Assembly (NCBI RefSeq): GCF_013181195.1
Contig: NZ_SMZP01000002.1
Span: 186,001-250,000 of the forward strand
Length of the DNA stretch: 64,000 nt
Source: Caulobacter sp. RHG1
GTDB lineage: Bacteria > Pseudomonadota > Alphaproteobacteria > Caulobacterales > Caulobacteraceae
Direction: 5' to 3'
Shown: piece after piece, positions 32,344 through 40,374 of the stretch
How positions within the stretch are numbered: the first letter of the stretch is position 1
Layout: each line of letters begins with the position of its first letter
The notes under the pieces: generated by a model
Databases searched by the model: none
The model's input: only the letters and a program-made list of their open reading frames with translations
Told to the model about the DNA's origin: nothing
Position numbers and translations under genes: made by a program

Positions 32344-33075
32344 ATGCAAAATGCCGACCGTCTATGGCTGCCCTATTGCGGAGCGGGGCCGACCCCAGCC
32401 GAGCTGTGGACGCGCTGGAATCTCGAACCGGTGGCCTTGACGCTGATCGCTGGCCTCGGCGCAGCCCTGATCGCTTTCTCGCCGAGCCGCCGCCACCTCG
32501 CGTTCGCCGCGATCGCCGTCCTGCTGGTCATCTTCGTGTCGCCGCTGTGCGCCCTGAGCTCGGCGCTATTTTCGGCTCGGACGGCGCATCACGTGCTGCT
32601 GACCGTCGCCGTCGCACCGCTGATCGCCTGGGCTCTCCCTCTTTCGAAAGGCAAGCCGCACGTCGCGGCGACCACCCTGGTCTTCGCCACAGTGTTCTGG
32701 GGCTGGCATGCTCCTGCCGCCTATGGCTGGGCGATGTCGAATGACCTGGCTTACGCCCTGATGCAGGCCAGCCTGCTGGCCAGCGCCGTCGCCGCCTGGC
32801 GCGCCGTCCGCGCCGCGCCGCCGCCCGCCGCCGTCGCGGGCCTGCTCGCAGCCATGGTTCTGATGGGCCTGCTGGGTGCGATCCTGACCTTCACGCCGCG
32901 CGCCCTCTACGCGCCGCATGCCCTGACCACCACTGCCTGGGGCCTGCCCCCGGTCGCGGACCAGCAATTGGCAGGGCTGATCATGTGGATCCCGGCGGCA
33001 GCGGTCTATCTGGTCTTCGCCCTATGGCTCCTGAGCCGGCTGCTACGGCCTCAGCCGAGCGCGCAGCCCGCATGA
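32344..33075 (+). CDS. ctaG: Cytochrome c oxidase assembly protein, caa3_CtaG family
   Basis: A 243-residue membrane protein of the CtaG (caa3-type) assembly family. It has about seven helices, with the conserved histidines in ARTAHHVLLTVAVAPLIAWALP, VFWGWHAPAAYGWAM and APHALTTTAWGLPPVADQQLAGLIMW. In Bacillus the family is needed for caa3 oxidase activity, probably in copper insertion. It stands divergent from the TIGR02587-like gene, overlaps the cytochrome b561 start by 4 bp, and lies upstream of the caa3 subunit genes at 34840-38333, consistent with that role. Confidence 0.85.
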   Translation: MQNADRLWLPYCGAGPTPAELWTRWNLEPVALTLIAGLGAALIAFSPSRRHLAFAAIAVLLVIFVSPLCALSSALFSARTAHHVLLTVAVAPLIAWALPLSKGKPHVAATTLVFATVFWGWHAPAAYGWAMSNDLAYALMQASLLASAVAAWRAVRAAPPPAAVAGLLAAMVLMGLLGAILTFTPRALYAPHALTTTAWGLPPVADQQLAGLIMWIPAAAVYLVFALWLLSRLLRPQPSAQPA

Positions 33076-33782
33076 TCGACCGGTTGATCGAGAACATCTT
33101 CGAATGGGCCGCCGGTCATGCCGACGAAGGGCGCTATTCGCCGGTGGCCATCGCCTTCCACTGGACCATGGCCGGCCTGGCGATCTTCCAGCTGGGATGG
33201 GGTTTCTGGATGGGTCGGGCGCCCGCCGGGCCGGGCATGATGGCCGCGTACGAACTGCACTTCGCGGTCGGCATCCTGATGCTGGTCCTGGTGCTGGGAC
33301 GGCTGGGCTGGCGCGCCTTCGCGCCCGACATCATCAACGACGCCGACAAGCCGGGCTGGGAGAGCGCCGCCGCCCACATCACCCACTACGTCTTCTACAC
33401 TTGCTTGTTGGGGCTGCCCCTCAGCGGCTGGGCGATCGTCTCAGCCACGGCGCGCGAGACCGAACTGACGCTGCTGGGTGTGATCCCATGGCCACTGATG
33501 CCGCTGGGGGCGCTCAGCAATCCGACCCTATGGGCCATCGAGGCCGCCGCCGAATGGATGCATTGGGGCCTGGTGCTGAGCCTGCTGGCGCTAATCCCCA
33601 TCCATGCGGGGGCGGCGCTGAAGCATCACTTCATCGATCGAGACGACGTCCTTCACGGGATGCTGCCGATCGCCCCGCAGCTGCCGCCGCGGCGGACGCG
33701 CTGGCAGCGTCGCTGGCGGGCGCTGGAGAAGCAGGTCGCTGCTCTAACCAGGCCGCTAAGGCGCCGATCTCTTCAGAAGTAA
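33072..33782 (+). CDS. Cytochrome b561 family protein
   Basis: A 236-residue four-helix diheme b-type cytochrome. Haem-ligand histidines are visible in VAIAFHWTMAG, AAYELHFAVGIL and IPIHAGAALKHHFIDRDD. It probably transfers electrons between quinol and periplasmic or membrane partners such as the adjacent cytochromes c. The family normally ends soon after HHFIDRDDVL; here a basic tail of about 35 residues (RRTRWQRRWRALEK...) continues through the 152-bp tail-to-tail overlap with the diheme cytochrome gene on the other strand. Confidence 0.87.
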   Translation: MIDRLIENIFEWAAGHADEGRYSPVAIAFHWTMAGLAIFQLGWGFWMGRAPAGPGMMAAYELHFAVGILMLVLVLGRLGWRAFAPDIINDADKPGWESAAAHITHYVFYTCLLGLPLSGWAIVSATARETELTLLGVIPWPLMPLGALSNPTLWAIEAAAEWMHWGLVLSLLALIPIHAGAALKHHFIDRDDVLHGMLPIAPQLPPRRTRWQRRWRALEKQVAALTRPLRRRSLQK

Positions 33783-34404
33783 GCTTGCGGGCGATGTCGG
33801 TCATGGCCGCGCGGGGGTCGTTGCGGCGCTTGCCCGCCCGCCAGCGATCCATTTGCTCGCGGGTATAGGCCGCCGGCTGACCGGCCAGCACCGGCTGCCC
33901 TCGACCGACACCCTCGCCGCCAGCGCCGTGACAGGATGCGCAGGCCGTCAGTCCACGCGCGGGATCGCCTTCGCGCCAGATGGCAGGCGCAGGGATGGCG
34001 CTGGCGTTCGAGCGTCTGGGCGCCAGGCCAGCATAGTAGGCGACCACCGACCGGCGGGCGTTGTCGTCCAGCGCCTTGGCCACGGCGGTCATCACCGGAT
34101 CCGGGCGGATGCCCGAGGCGTAGTCCTCCATCTGCTTCTGCAGATAGCCCGCGTCGAGACCCGCCAGGCGCGGAACCGAGACGCCGTCGCCTTCCCCATC
34201 CAAGCCGTGGCAAGCAAAGCAGGCGTTGGAGGCCCCGCCGGCCCCGCCGCTCATGGCCGTCACACGCCCGGTGGCGGTCAGGGCCTGGTCGGTCCGACTG
34301 ACAGGCCGGTCACAGGCCGTTGCCGCCATCAAGGCGGCCAGGACGAAGAGAAGCTGGGAAGCGCGCACAACGGCTAAACCGGCCTGCCGCGGCTCAGTTC
34401 CCAT
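33631..34404 (-). CDS. Diheme cytochrome c lipoprotein
   Basis: A 257-residue cytochrome c4-like protein with two CxxCH motifs, CFACH at 62-66 and CASCH at 155-159, each in a class I fold. The N-terminal hydrophobic segment ends in a lipobox (AATAC, Cys31), so it is probably membrane-anchored on the periplasmic side. ATG 34404 is preferred, with GGAAG five bases upstream, over ATG 34428. The C-terminal tail (ASPAPASDAASASAAAAAAG) is low complexity and overlaps the end of the cytochrome b561 gene on the opposite strand. Likely electron donor to the caa3 oxidase. Confidence 0.87.
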   Translation of the reverse strand: MGTEPRQAGLAVVRASQLLFVLAALMAATACDRPVSRTDQALTATGRVTAMSGGAGGASNACFACHGLDGEGDGVSVPRLAGLDAGYLQKQMEDYASGIRPDPVMTAVAKALDDNARRSVVAYYAGLAPRRSNASAIPAPAIWREGDPARGLTACASCHGAGGEGVGRGQPVLAGQPAAYTREQMDRWRAGKRRNDPRAAMTDIARKLTSEEIGALAAWLEQRPASPAPASDAASASAAAAAAGRSAASREGRRLDR

Positions 34405-34493
34405 GATCGCTTCCGGAACCTTGGCCACGCCGGCGGGTTGAGGCTGCGTTGAGTTTCTGTGGGGATGGCGTGCGCGGAACGGCTGGAGCAGCG

Positions 34494-34850
34494 ATGATCG
34501 GCCTGGCCAGTGCGGGCCTGGCCGCCTGCGTCGAGAAGGGTCCGGAAGGGCCGCAGATCACCGGCGCAGATCCGGCGCGCGGCTTGGCCCTGGTCGAAAG
34601 CCACGGCTGCGGCGCATGCCATGTCGTTCCCGGCGTCGACTGGCCCAAGGGCCAGGTCGGCGGCCCATTGAAAGGCTTTGCCGACCGCGCCCTGATCGCC
34701 GGCAAGCTGCCCAATCAACCCGACGTGCTCGTGCGCTGGCTGCGCGATCCACCGGCCCTTTCGCCCGAGACTGCCATGCCCGCTACGGGGCTCACCGAAG
34801 TCCAAGCCCGCGACGTCGCGGCCTATCTCTATACGCTCGATGACCAATAG
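34494..34850 (+). CDS. Monoheme cytochrome c lipoprotein
   Basis: A 118-residue class I cytochrome c. Lipobox LAAC with Cys12 follows a short hydrophobic leader. The haem motif is CGACH at 39-43, and the distal methionine is probably in ETAMPATGLTE. ATG 34494 has GGAG five bases upstream. It overlaps subunit II of the oxidase by 11 bp and so is made with it. Its role is probably to deliver electrons to the caa3 oxidase or to serve as an extra subunit. Confidence 0.85.
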   Translation: MIGLASAGLAACVEKGPEGPQITGADPARGLALVESHGCGACHVVPGVDWPKGQVGGPLKGFADRALIAGKLPNQPDVLVRWLRDPPALSPETAMPATGLTEVQARDVAAYLYTLDDQ

Positions 34851-35796
34851 GACCGCCCACGAGAGCCTGGCCGGCTGGCCGCCTCCAGTGCTGGATCCGG
34901 CCGGCCCATTCGCGGAACCGTTGAACACCCTGACCTGGGGCCTTCTGGCCATGGCGGCCGGGGTCACGCTCGTGGTGCTGGTCGCCTTGGGCGTGGCGCT
35001 GTTCGGCCCGACCGCCTGGCGCCGCAAGCTGGGCGGCGAGACGCTGATCTGGATCGCCGGCCTGGGCTTTCCGTTGGTGGTGCTGAGCGCCCTGCTGATC
35101 TGGGGCCTGTCGCTGACCAACCGCTTGGCCGAAGCCCCCCAACCGGGCGACCTGCGCGTGCGGGTCACCGGCGAGATGTGGTGGTGGCGTGTGGCTTATC
35201 TGGACGAGACGGGCCGCGAGGCGTTCCAGGACGCCAACGAGATCCACATCCCCGTCGGCCGCCCGATCGCCTTCGAGCTGGAGACCACCGACGTCATCCA
35301 CAGCTTCTGGGTGCCGCGCCTGGCGGGCAAGCTGGACATGATCCCCGGCCGTCGCAACGTGCTGCGCCTGCAGGCCGACAAGCCCGGGACCTATGCCGGC
35401 CAGTGCGCCGAATATTGCGGCGGCGCCCACGCCCTGATGGCCTTCGTCGTCGTCGCTCATGCGCCCGAGGACTATGAACGCTGGCGGGCTCAGACCAGCC
35501 GACCAGCTATCGTGCCCGTCCAGAGCACCGGCGCGGCCGCCTTCGATCGCGCCGGCTGCGGGGCTTGCCACACCGTGCGCGGGACCTCCGCCAACGGCGT
35601 CGCCGGGCCGGACCTGACCCATGTCGGATCCCGCCAGACTTTGGGCGCAGGCGTGCTGCCCAACAATGCCGGAACCATGGCCGGCTGGATCGCCGACAGC
35701 CAGGCCATCAAGCCCGGCAACCGCATGCCGGCCTACCCCGTCCTGACGGGTCCGGAGCTGCGCGCCATTTCCAGCTATCTCGAGAGTCTGAAGTGA
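34840..35796 (+). CDS. coxB: Cytochrome c oxidase subunit II with fused cytochrome c domain (caa3 type)
   Basis: A 318-residue subunit II. Two N-terminal helices (about 30-55 and 68-92) precede a cupredoxin domain with all CuA ligands visible: H154 (DVIHSFWVP), C189 and C193 (QCAEYCGGAH), H197 and M200. A C-terminal cytochrome c domain follows, with CGACH at 240-244 and a methionine in PGNRMPAYPV. The fusion defines a caa3-type oxidase that can accept electrons through its own haem c. Its stop overlaps the subunit I GTG start by 4 bp. Confidence 0.93.
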   Translation: MTNRTAHESLAGWPPPVLDPAGPFAEPLNTLTWGLLAMAAGVTLVVLVALGVALFGPTAWRRKLGGETLIWIAGLGFPLVVLSALLIWGLSLTNRLAEAPQPGDLRVRVTGEMWWWRVAYLDETGREAFQDANEIHIPVGRPIAFELETTDVIHSFWVPRLAGKLDMIPGRRNVLRLQADKPGTYAGQCAEYCGGAHALMAFVVVAHAPEDYERWRAQTSRPAIVPVQSTGAAAFDRAGCGACHTVRGTSANGVAGPDLTHVGSRQTLGAGVLPNNAGTMAGWIADSQAIKPGNRMPAYPVLTGPELRAISSYLESLK

Positions 35797-38333
35797 GCGC
35801 CGTCGAAGAGCCCTCGGAAACCGGCTTCGACCGCACGCTCTACGATCGCTTCCCGACCAAGGGCCGCCGGCCCAAGGGCGAGGTCGAGGCGCTTGAGGAG
35901 ATCTGGTGCGGCCCCAAGGGCTGGCAGTGGATCACGGTGATCAACAACAACTATGTCGGCGTCTATTACGTCGGCGCGGCCATGCTGTTCTTCGTGCTGG
36001 CCGGCGTGCTGGCCCTGGTCATGCGCACCCAGCTGGCCCTGCCGCTGCAGGGCGTGCTGTCGCAGGAGACCTACAACCAGGTCTTCACCATGCACGGCAC
36101 GGTGATGATGTTCCTTTTCGCGGTGCCCGCGGTCGAGGCGCTGGGCGTGCTGCTGCTGCCGCAGATGCTGGGCGCGCGCGACCTGCCCTTCCCGCGCCTG
36201 TCGGCCTACGCGTTCTGGGCCTATCTGATCGGCGGACTGGCGTTCTTCTGCTCGATCTTCTTCGGCCTGGCGCCGGATGGCGGCTGGTTCATGTATCCGC
36301 CCCTGACCTCGACCACCTATTCGCCGGGGATCAACGCCGACTTCTGGCTCCTGGGCATCGGCTTCATCGAGATCTCGGCCATCGCCGGGGCCATCGAGAT
36401 CATCGTCGGGGTGCTCAAGACCCGGGCTCCGGGCATGAGCCTGGACAAGCTGCCGATCTTCGCCTGGGCCATGCTGGTCTTCGCCGGCATGATCATCATC
36501 GCCTTCCCCTCGGTGATCCTGGCCACCACCCTGCTGGAACTGGAGCGGGCGTTGAACTGGCCGTTCTTCGACGCGGCGCGCGGCGGCGACCCGATGCTGT
36601 GGCAGCACCTCTTCTGGTTCTTCGGCCACCCGGAGGTCTACATCATCTTCCTGCCGGCGGCGGGCGCGATGTCGACCATGGTGGCGGCCGTGTCGCAGAC
36701 CAAGCTGGTCGGCCACTGGATGGTGGTGCTGGCTTTCCTGGCCACGGGCTTCATCAGCTTCGGGGTCTGGGCGCACCACATGTTCACTACGGGCATGCCC
36801 GGGACCGCGATCGGCGTGTTCTCGGCCGCCTCCATGGCGGTGAGCCTGCCCGCCGGGGTGCAGGTCTTCTCGTGGATCGCCACGGTGGCCTCGGGGAAGA
36901 TGAAGTTCAACACGCCCGGCCTCTTCGTGCTGGGCTCGCTGCTGATCTTCGTAATGGGCGGGCTGACCGGCGTGATGGCGGCCATGGTCCCGTTCGACTG
37001 GCAGGCCCACGACACCTATTTCATCGTCGCCCACCTGCACTACGTGCTGATCGGCGGCATGGTCTTCCCGCTGTTCGCGGCGATCTACTACTGGACCCCG
37101 ATGAGCTCCAGCCGGCCGCTCAGCGAGCACCTGGGCCGGTGGGTGTTCTGGCTGATGTTCGCCGGCATGCACCTGGCCTTCCTGCCCATGCACCTGTCGG
37201 GCCTGATGGGCATGCCGCGCCGGGTCTGGACCTATGCGCCGGGCCGGGATCTTGAGATCCCCAACCTGATCTCGACTGTCGGAGCGTTCCTGTTCGCCGT
37301 CGGGGTGCTGGTCTGGATTATCGACATGTGCCGCAACTTCCGCCCGTTCGGGGCCAGCGCCGGCAACCCCTACAATGGCGGCGGGCTGGAGTGGCTGCCG
37401 TCCGAGCTCTATTCGATCCGCTCGATCCCGGTGGTGACCTCGCTCTATCCAGTCTGGGACCAGAAGAACCTGGCGCGTGACGTCGTGGCCGGTCGCTACT
37501 TCCTGCCCGGCGCGCCGACCGGCGGCCGCGAGACTCTGGTCACCAGCCCGCTGAACGCCGAGCCGCAGCACCTGCTGCCAATGCCCAAGCCGTCGGGCTG
37601 GCACGTCTGGGCGGCGGTGTTCACGGCGGGGTTCTTCCTGCTGCTGACGATCCAGGCCTATGCCGCCTCGGTGATCAGCGCCGTGCTGGCGATCGTCTGC
37701 GTGATCCGCTGGTGCTGGTTCCTGGATCACCCCCTGCCCCAGGCCAAGGTCGATGTCGGCGCGGGTATCCAGCTCAAGACCTATGACAGCGGCCCGACCA
37801 GCACCGGCTGGTGGGCGATGGTCATCACCCTGGTGGTCGCCGGCATGGTGCTGGCGATGAGCGTCTTCTCCTATGTCTTCCTGTGGAGCCGGTCGACAGC
37901 GCCGTGGCCCGCGCCCGTGAACCTACTGCCAGCCCTAACGACTGGCGGCCTGAACCTGGCGGCCATCGCCCTAGCCTGGCTGGCCAACCGCATGATGAAG
38001 CGCCCACTACTGGCGACTTTGCTGATGGTGCTGGCCGGCGCCGCCGTCGCAGCGGCGTGGGGCCTGGACCTCAACGGCTGGCGCGAGGCGGGCCTGAAAG
38101 CGTCGATGAGCGCCCAAGGCGCGATCGTCTACGCCATGCACGCCTGGCAAGGCTTCTTCGTCGGGGTCAGCGCCCTGATGGCGCTGTACGTCGTGCTGCG
38201 CTGGGCGTTCGGCTATGTCGGCTCCGACCGGCCGGCGACGATGCAGCTGATCGGACTGTTCCTGGCCTATGTCGCCGCCCAGGGGCTTGTGCTGCTATGC
38301 CTGCCGCGCCTGCTGGCCCTGGCCGCGCCATGA
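35793..38333 (+). CDS. ctaD: Cytochrome c oxidase subunit I+III fusion
   Basis: An 846-residue haem-copper oxidase catalytic subunit. Haem and CuB ligands are visible in FTMHGTVMMF, FWFFGHPEVYI (His of the His-Tyr pair), GVWAHHMFT and VAHLHYVLIGG. After about residue 590 a second membrane region (SGWHVWAAVFTAGFFLLLT, then further helices to the end) resembles subunit III, so I and III are one polypeptide. It reduces O2 to water and pumps protons. Start is GTG 35793 overlapping the subunit II stop; the stop overlaps the next ATG. Confidence 0.92.
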   Translation: MSAVEEPSETGFDRTLYDRFPTKGRRPKGEVEALEEIWCGPKGWQWITVINNNYVGVYYVGAAMLFFVLAGVLALVMRTQLALPLQGVLSQETYNQVFTMHGTVMMFLFAVPAVEALGVLLLPQMLGARDLPFPRLSAYAFWAYLIGGLAFFCSIFFGLAPDGGWFMYPPLTSTTYSPGINADFWLLGIGFIEISAIAGAIEIIVGVLKTRAPGMSLDKLPIFAWAMLVFAGMIIIAFPSVILATTLLELERALNWPFFDAARGGDPMLWQHLFWFFGHPEVYIIFLPAAGAMSTMVAAVSQTKLVGHWMVVLAFLATGFISFGVWAHHMFTTGMPGTAIGVFSAASMAVSLPAGVQVFSWIATVASGKMKFNTPGLFVLGSLLIFVMGGLTGVMAAMVPFDWQAHDTYFIVAHLHYVLIGGMVFPLFAAIYYWTPMSSSRPLSEHLGRWVFWLMFAGMHLAFLPMHLSGLMGMPRRVWTYAPGRDLEIPNLISTVGAFLFAVGVLVWIIDMCRNFRPFGASAGNPYNGGGLEWLPSELYSIRSIPVVTSLYPVWDQKNLARDVVAGRYFLPGAPTGGRETLVTSPLNAEPQHLLPMPKPSGWHVWAAVFTAGFFLLLTIQAYAASVISAVLAIVCVIRWCWFLDHPLPQAKVDVGAGIQLKTYDSGPTSTGWWAMVITLVVAGMVLAMSVFSYVFLWSRSTAPWPAPVNLLPALTTGGLNLAAIALAWLANRMMKRPLLATLLMVLAGAAVAAAWGLDLNGWREAGLKASMSAQGAIVYAMHAWQGFFVGVSALMALYVVLRWAFGYVGSDRPATMQLIGLFLAYVAAQGLVLLCLPRLLALAAP

Positions 38334-38635
38334 GCGGCTGGAGCACCATGTTGGGCGGCCTCGCCATCTGGCTGCTGCACTTCGGCCTCGTCTACGCCGT
38401 CCCCAGCCTGGATGCGATCAGGGCGATGAAGCCACAGACGCTCCACACCCTTCACGACGTCTCCACCGCAAGCTGCTTCGGGATGGCCCTTGTCCTCGTC
38501 ATCGGTTGCTGGCGCGGCGCGGCTCAAGCGCCGCCGGAAAAGGCGTTCCGCGAACGGTTGGGTTCCTTGGGCGCGGCCGTCGCGGCGGTGGCGATCCTGT
38601 TCCAGGCGGCCCCCGACTGGATCGGCCGCATCTGA
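38330..38635 (+). CDS. Small membrane protein of the oxidase operon
   Basis: A 101-residue protein with about three hydrophobic segments (TMLGGLAIWLLHFGLVYAVPS, SCFGMALVLVIGCWRG, LGSLGAAVAAVAILFQAAPD). Its start overlaps the stop of the subunit I+III gene by 4 bp, so it is translated with the oxidase. It could be a subunit IV-like or assembly factor. I recognise no family with certainty. Confidence 0.7.
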   Translation: MSGWSTMLGGLAIWLLHFGLVYAVPSLDAIRAMKPQTLHTLHDVSTASCFGMALVLVIGCWRGAAQAPPEKAFRERLGSLGAAVAAVAILFQAAPDWIGRI

Positions 38636-38695
38636 CAGCTTGCCACGCGCCAAGCGATCGCCGAAAACTCCCAGTAAGCCGATAGAGTATCCCGC

Positions 38696-40060
38696 ATGCC
38701 CCACCCGCCAGCCCCCGTCGTCGCCGTGATCGGTGCGGGCTTCAGCGGCGTCATGACCGCCCTGAACCTTCTGCGCCGCTCGCCGGACGTGAAGGTGATC
38801 CTGTTCGAGCGGCGCGTGCCGGTCGGGCTGGGCGCGGCTTATGCGACCCACAACCCGCACCATCGACTGAACGTGCGGGCCGGCAATATGAGCGCCTGGC
38901 CGGGCGAGCGGGGTCATTTCGTCGACTGGCTGTCGGCCGAAGGGCTGCATCTGGGCGCAACCGATTTCGCCACCCGCGCCGACTACGGCCGCTACATCCA
39001 GAGCCAGGTGGCCGAGATCGCCGAGGGGCCGGACGGAGCCGGCAGGCTGGTGGTCACGCCTGACGCCGTGGTCGGCCTCGAGCCCGGCGGCGACGGCTGG
39101 CGGCTGCAGTGCGCCATGGGCCGCGCCGTCACCGTCCACGCCGTCGTCCTGGCCCTTGGCAATCCGCCGCCAGCCCGCCCCCCGGGCATCGACGATGCGT
39201 TCGCCGCAACCGGCGACTACATACCTGACCCCTGGCGGTGGAATTCCGAGACCCTTCCGCCCGGCCCGGTGATGCTGATCGGCACGGGCCTGACCATGAT
39301 CGACGTCGCCCTGTCGCTTGACGACGCTCATAGAGGCAGGCCGATCATGGCCCTGTCACGCCGCGGACTGCTGCCGCTAGAGCACGATCGCACGCCGCCG
39401 CCCGCCTCGCCCCTGGATCCGCCACCGTCAGATCTGTCGCCACTAGAGGCCACGGCCTGGCTGCGGCGCGCGGCGGACGAGCACGGCTGGCGCACCGCCA
39501 TCGACGCCGTCCGCCCAGCGACCCAGGCGCTTTGGCGGCATTGGTCCGTCGCCGAGAAGAAAGCCTTCCTGCGCCATGCGAGGCCCTTCTGGGAGGTGCA
39601 CCGCCACCGCCTGGCCCCGACCGTGGCCGCGCGAATCCGCCAGATGCGCGCTAGCGGCCAATTGCATGTCGCCGCCGGCAAGATCCGCGAGATCGGCAAG
39701 CAGCCCGACGGCCTGGTGCTGGCCAAGTGGCGCGGACGGGGCAAGCGCCAGAACTATGTCGCGCGCTCCGTGGCGGTGATCAACTGCACCGGCCCCACTG
39801 GCGATGTCCTGGCGTCGACGGATGCGCTGCTGAAGGACCTGTTGCGCCGAGGCCTGGCCCGTCCCGACCCGCTGCGCCTGGGCCTGGACGTCGACGACGA
39901 TAACCGGGTCCGTGACGTCTCGGGCGTCGCCTCCCCCACCCTGTTGGCCGTCGGCCCCGCCACGCGCGGCGCCTTCTGGGAGATCACGGCCGTACCGGAC
40001 ATCCGCGGGCAGGTCGCGGCCGTCGCCGCCGCGACCCTGGCTGGATTGGGCCGAAGCTAG
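38696..40060 (+). CDS. FAD/NAD(P)-binding oxidoreductase (HpnW/YdhS-like)
   Basis: A 454-residue flavoprotein with N-terminal FAD motif VVAVIGAGFSGVMTALNLLRR, the linker segment LGAAYATHNPHHRLNVRAGNM, and a second dinucleotide motif PVMLIGTGLTMIDVALSLD near 180-200. This is the PF13454-type FAD-NAD(P)-binding family, which occurs in many proteobacteria with little defined chemistry. It follows the oxidase operon after 60 bp on the same strand; co-transcription is possible but not shown. The substrate is unknown. Confidence 0.8.
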   Translation: MPHPPAPVVAVIGAGFSGVMTALNLLRRSPDVKVILFERRVPVGLGAAYATHNPHHRLNVRAGNMSAWPGERGHFVDWLSAEGLHLGATDFATRADYGRYIQSQVAEIAEGPDGAGRLVVTPDAVVGLEPGGDGWRLQCAMGRAVTVHAVVLALGNPPPARPPGIDDAFAATGDYIPDPWRWNSETLPPGPVMLIGTGLTMIDVALSLDDAHRGRPIMALSRRGLLPLEHDRTPPPASPLDPPPSDLSPLEATAWLRRAADEHGWRTAIDAVRPATQALWRHWSVAEKKAFLRHARPFWEVHRHRLAPTVAARIRQMRASGQLHVAAGKIREIGKQPDGLVLAKWRGRGKRQNYVARSVAVINCTGPTGDVLASTDALLKDLLRRGLARPDPLRLGLDVDDDNRVRDVSGVASPTLLAVGPATRGAFWEITAVPDIRGQVAAVAAATLAGLGRS

Positions 40061-40374
40061 GCGCCTGGCGCCGCGATTGCTCGCAGAACGGCGCCGCGCG
40101 ACGCACCGTCCGCCACGCCGCCTTGACCGCGCGAGCGAATGCTTCGCTCAATGCCGCCACAGAGCAGAAGGATCGCGACCGAACACCTCGGGCCGCGCGA
40201 TAGGCATTTACTTATAATCAGAGCTCATAAGCATAATCGATGTTCACAAAATGGACACGAATGCTCGCCACTTCGACTTAAGTTATCTATTCTTTGAAAT
40301 CAGAAATTATGAATTTACCTACCGAACGCTGATCCACGACGCTCCTCCTCAGTCAATAAAGATTGGGGATCGTG
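40061..40374. other. 314-bp intergenic region before TonB receptor
   Basis: No coding frame with support. The first 140 bp are GC-rich; from about 40200 to 40320 the sequence turns AT-rich (TTTACTTATAATCAGAG, TTAAGTTATCTATTCTTTG), as expected of a control region for the receptor gene. I could not define a clear promoter, operator or riboswitch. Confidence 0.6.
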
